Positions 6,234-7,364 of a stretch of 7,364 bases of DNA are shown one piece after another. The position numbers were made by a program, and so were the translations under genes. Location: contig CACZRQ010000126.1 in the NCBI GenBank assembly GCA_902783615.1, positions 1-7,364 on the forward strand. Direction: 5' to 3'. The number at the start of each line of letters is the position of its first letter. Within the stretch, counting starts at the first letter, position 1. Source of the stretch: an uncultured Bacteroidales bacterium. Lineage in GTDB: Bacteria > Bacteroidota > Bacteroidia > Bacteroidales > Bacteroidaceae. The notes beneath the pieces were generated by a model. That model was not told where the DNA came from. It did not search any database and saw nothing but the letters and a program-made list of their open reading frames with translations.

Positions 6234-6267
6234 TGGTCACATGGTCACAGCTGTGACCGTGTGACCG
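6234..6267. repeat. 34-bp palindrome, copy 2 (inverted relative to copy 1)
   Basis: It has the same four GGTCACA/TGTGACC units around CAGCTG, in the opposite orientation to copy 1. It lies 19 nt after the stop of the hypothetical gene. A run of five T follows it on the plus strand (6268-6272), so it resembles a plus-strand intrinsic terminator. For minus-strand RNA the hairpin is followed by AATTCCCC, not a U-run, so it is more likely a 3'-end stabiliser or a weak terminator for the neighbouring gene. Confidence 0.85.
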
Positions 6268-6286
6268 TTTTTGATTTTCGAGCAAG

Positions 6287-7364
6287 TTACTTCTTCTTGA
6301 GAACAAACCATTCGCCTCCCCAGCTGCTTAGAGGCCAAGTGGTATAGGCCCAACATTCCAATCTATCCCCAGTAAGCACCACCACTTTCATCCCAAAGTC
6401 GATGCCATTTCCGCCTTCATCCTTATCTCCTGTCACAATACTGATGACATTGCCTTGAATGGTATATGAGCAACTTTTATCAAGCCTTCGCCAATTGCTG
6501 ATATCCACCACTCCATTACCCATGAAGGTGAAGACGCTTTCCTCTTCATAATCTCGCCAATGACCAAACCAACCTGAAGAGATTACCTTCCACGTTCCCA
6601 GCAACTTGTCCAAATTATCACCAATGTTGATTTCCTCGTAAGCCTTCAAGTCGCTTCCTGTCATCAAGGCAATGGCCTGCAACACATCTGTACTGGTGGT
6701 CTTGAAGCAATCCCAACTCTCCACATAGTTTTCCAAGAATTTCTTGGAGTCATCATTCACAAAATGAGCGATTTGAAGCACCACTTTCGCCATTGGCAAA
6801 AGCGTCAGACCGATATCGGTGGGTTCAAGAGAGAATCCGTAGGGATAGTTCTGCTCCTTATAGAAGTATTTCACACACAATGCCTTGTACAGATCCACCC
6901 TTTGCAAAGAAGTGAGCTGACTGAAGAAGATGTCGTTATCCAACATCAGTTCCACAAAACCCCACGTACGGAAATTATAGGCGCCAATTTCTGCTGCAAG
7001 TGATGGAAGAGGAAGATTGTTATAGGCAATGGCTATCTCCCAACCTGCATCAGGACGTTTGGTCAACTCCTTGAAGGCATTGTTCTGCTCAATAAGTCGT
7101 TGGATGAATGCTCGGTAATATCCCTCGCCCCTCAGATATTGCATCGTCATCGGATGGTTGATGCAAGTCTCTACCAAAGCTCGGGTTGTCATCTTTTCAG
7201 CCACATCCTGAGGCACTTGCGTCTTGGCAAGGTTATCTTCTTCAGGAGCCAGATCGTTCCAACCAGAGCCATAACCAGGCTTGTTGGGATAATCGTACGG
7301 GGTGTCTATCTCATATTGTCCACTGGTGTCGATGGCATCATGCAAGGCGTTGAAAGGCTCTGAA
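6287..7364 (-). CDS. Hypothetical protein with lipocalin-like C-terminal domain (N-terminus beyond window)
   Basis: I do not recognise this gene with a named function. The frame is open to the window edge: six further residues (SEPFNA) precede the TTG at 7345, so about 358 residues are visible and the true start and any signal peptide lie outside. Counting from that TTG, residues 10-50 are acidic and aromatic, rich in Tyr, Pro and Asp. Residues 52-235 look helical, beginning TTRALVETCINHPM and containing RPDAGWEIAIAYNN and EIGAYNFRTWGFVELML; the style is typical of uncharacterised Prevotella secreted proteins. Residues 247-350 begin LLGTWKVISSGW and continue as alternating strands (SVFTFMGNGVVDI, SYTIQGNVISIV, VVVLTGDRLECWAY, EWFVLKKK), the pattern of lipocalin-like calycin domains. 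The protein is probably exported, but the window cannot show this. Confidence 0.8.
   Translation of the reverse strand, partial: SEPFNALHDAIDTSGQYEIDTPYDYPNKPGYGSGWNDLAPEEDNLAKTQVPQDVAEKMTTRALVETCINHPMTMQYLRGEGYYRAFIQRLIEQNNAFKELTKRPDAGWEIAIAYNNLPLPSLAAEIGAYNFRTWGFVELMLDNDIFFSQLTSLQRVDLYKALCVKYFYKEQNYPYGFSLEPTDIGLTLLPMAKVVLQIAHFVNDDSKKFLENYVESWDCFKTTSTDVLQAIALMTGSDLKAYEEINIGDNLDKLLGTWKVISSGWFGHWRDYEEESVFTFMGNGVVDISNWRRLDKSCSYTIQGNVISIVTGDKDEGGNGIDFGMKVVVLTGDRLECWAYTTWPLSSWGGEWFVLKKK

Larger units (their letters stand above)
5871..6286. other. Noncoding, repeat-bearing intergenic region
   Basis: About 415 bases without a credible gene on either strand separate the hypothetical gene from the rlmN promoter. 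The longest ATG frame noticed is 17 codons on the plus strand from 5924. The region holds a 22-bp tandem repeat (5967-6032) and two inverted 34-bp palindromes (6113-6146, 6234-6267). The parts between them (5871-5966, 6033-6112, 6147-6233) show nothing I recognise beyond a 5-bp hairpin at 5889-5902. No tRNA, riboswitch or known small RNA was recognised. Confidence 0.7.

Noticed and set aside
5967..6267. Possible CRISPR array from the repeats in the spacer
   Set aside because: The 22-bp units are contiguous with no spacers, the palindromes are only two copies, and no cas gene is present.

Overview
This 7.4-kb window looks like chromosomal DNA from a Bacteroidales bacterium, most likely Prevotella/Segatella or a close relative. 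The evidence is the protein families (a DUF4837 lipoprotein, a Bacteroidales-type LptE, the conserved small TPR protein before secG, and an RlmN of Bacteroidetes length) and two promoters matching the Bacteroidetes primary-sigma consensus (-7 TAnnTTTG, one with a good -33 element). All recognisable genes are on the minus strand, so transcription runs from high to low coordinates. I saw no tRNA, rRNA, CRISPR array, transposase or integrase.

In the direction of transcription: (1) 7364-6287, a hypothetical protein cut off by the window edge, with a lipocalin-like C-terminal domain; (2) 6286-5871, a noncoding stretch of about 415 bases with two 34-bp palindromes in opposite orientation and three 22-bp tandem repeats; (3) rlmN from its own promoter; (4) a second promoter starting a compact cluster: DUF4837 lipoprotein, pdxA-like gene, sigma-54 activator, lptE, TPR protein, secG (partial at the left edge). 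Inside this cluster the last five genes are joined by gaps of 7 bases or less, or by overlaps (pdxA/activator 4 nt, activator/lptE 14 nt), so they are probably co-transcribed and partly translationally coupled.

The cluster groups envelope-building functions (LptE for LPS delivery to the outer membrane, SecG for protein export, a predicted periplasmic lipoprotein) with a sigma-54 enhancer-binding protein that lacks any N-terminal sensory domain. How these genes work together is inference from position only.

The most striking observation is that the pdxA-like gene is an intact 367-codon frame that still looks like PdxA in overall fold motifs, but has lost all three histidines that bind the catalytic metal in PdxA and nearly all known substrate-contact residues. 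It looks like a maintained pseudoenzyme or a re-purposed protein, not a working 4-hydroxythreonine-4-phosphate dehydrogenase. Secondary points of interest are the paired palindromes, the 22-bp repeat array, a possible sigma-54 promoter in the tail of pdxA just before the activator gene, and an abrupt base-composition change inside the TPR gene.
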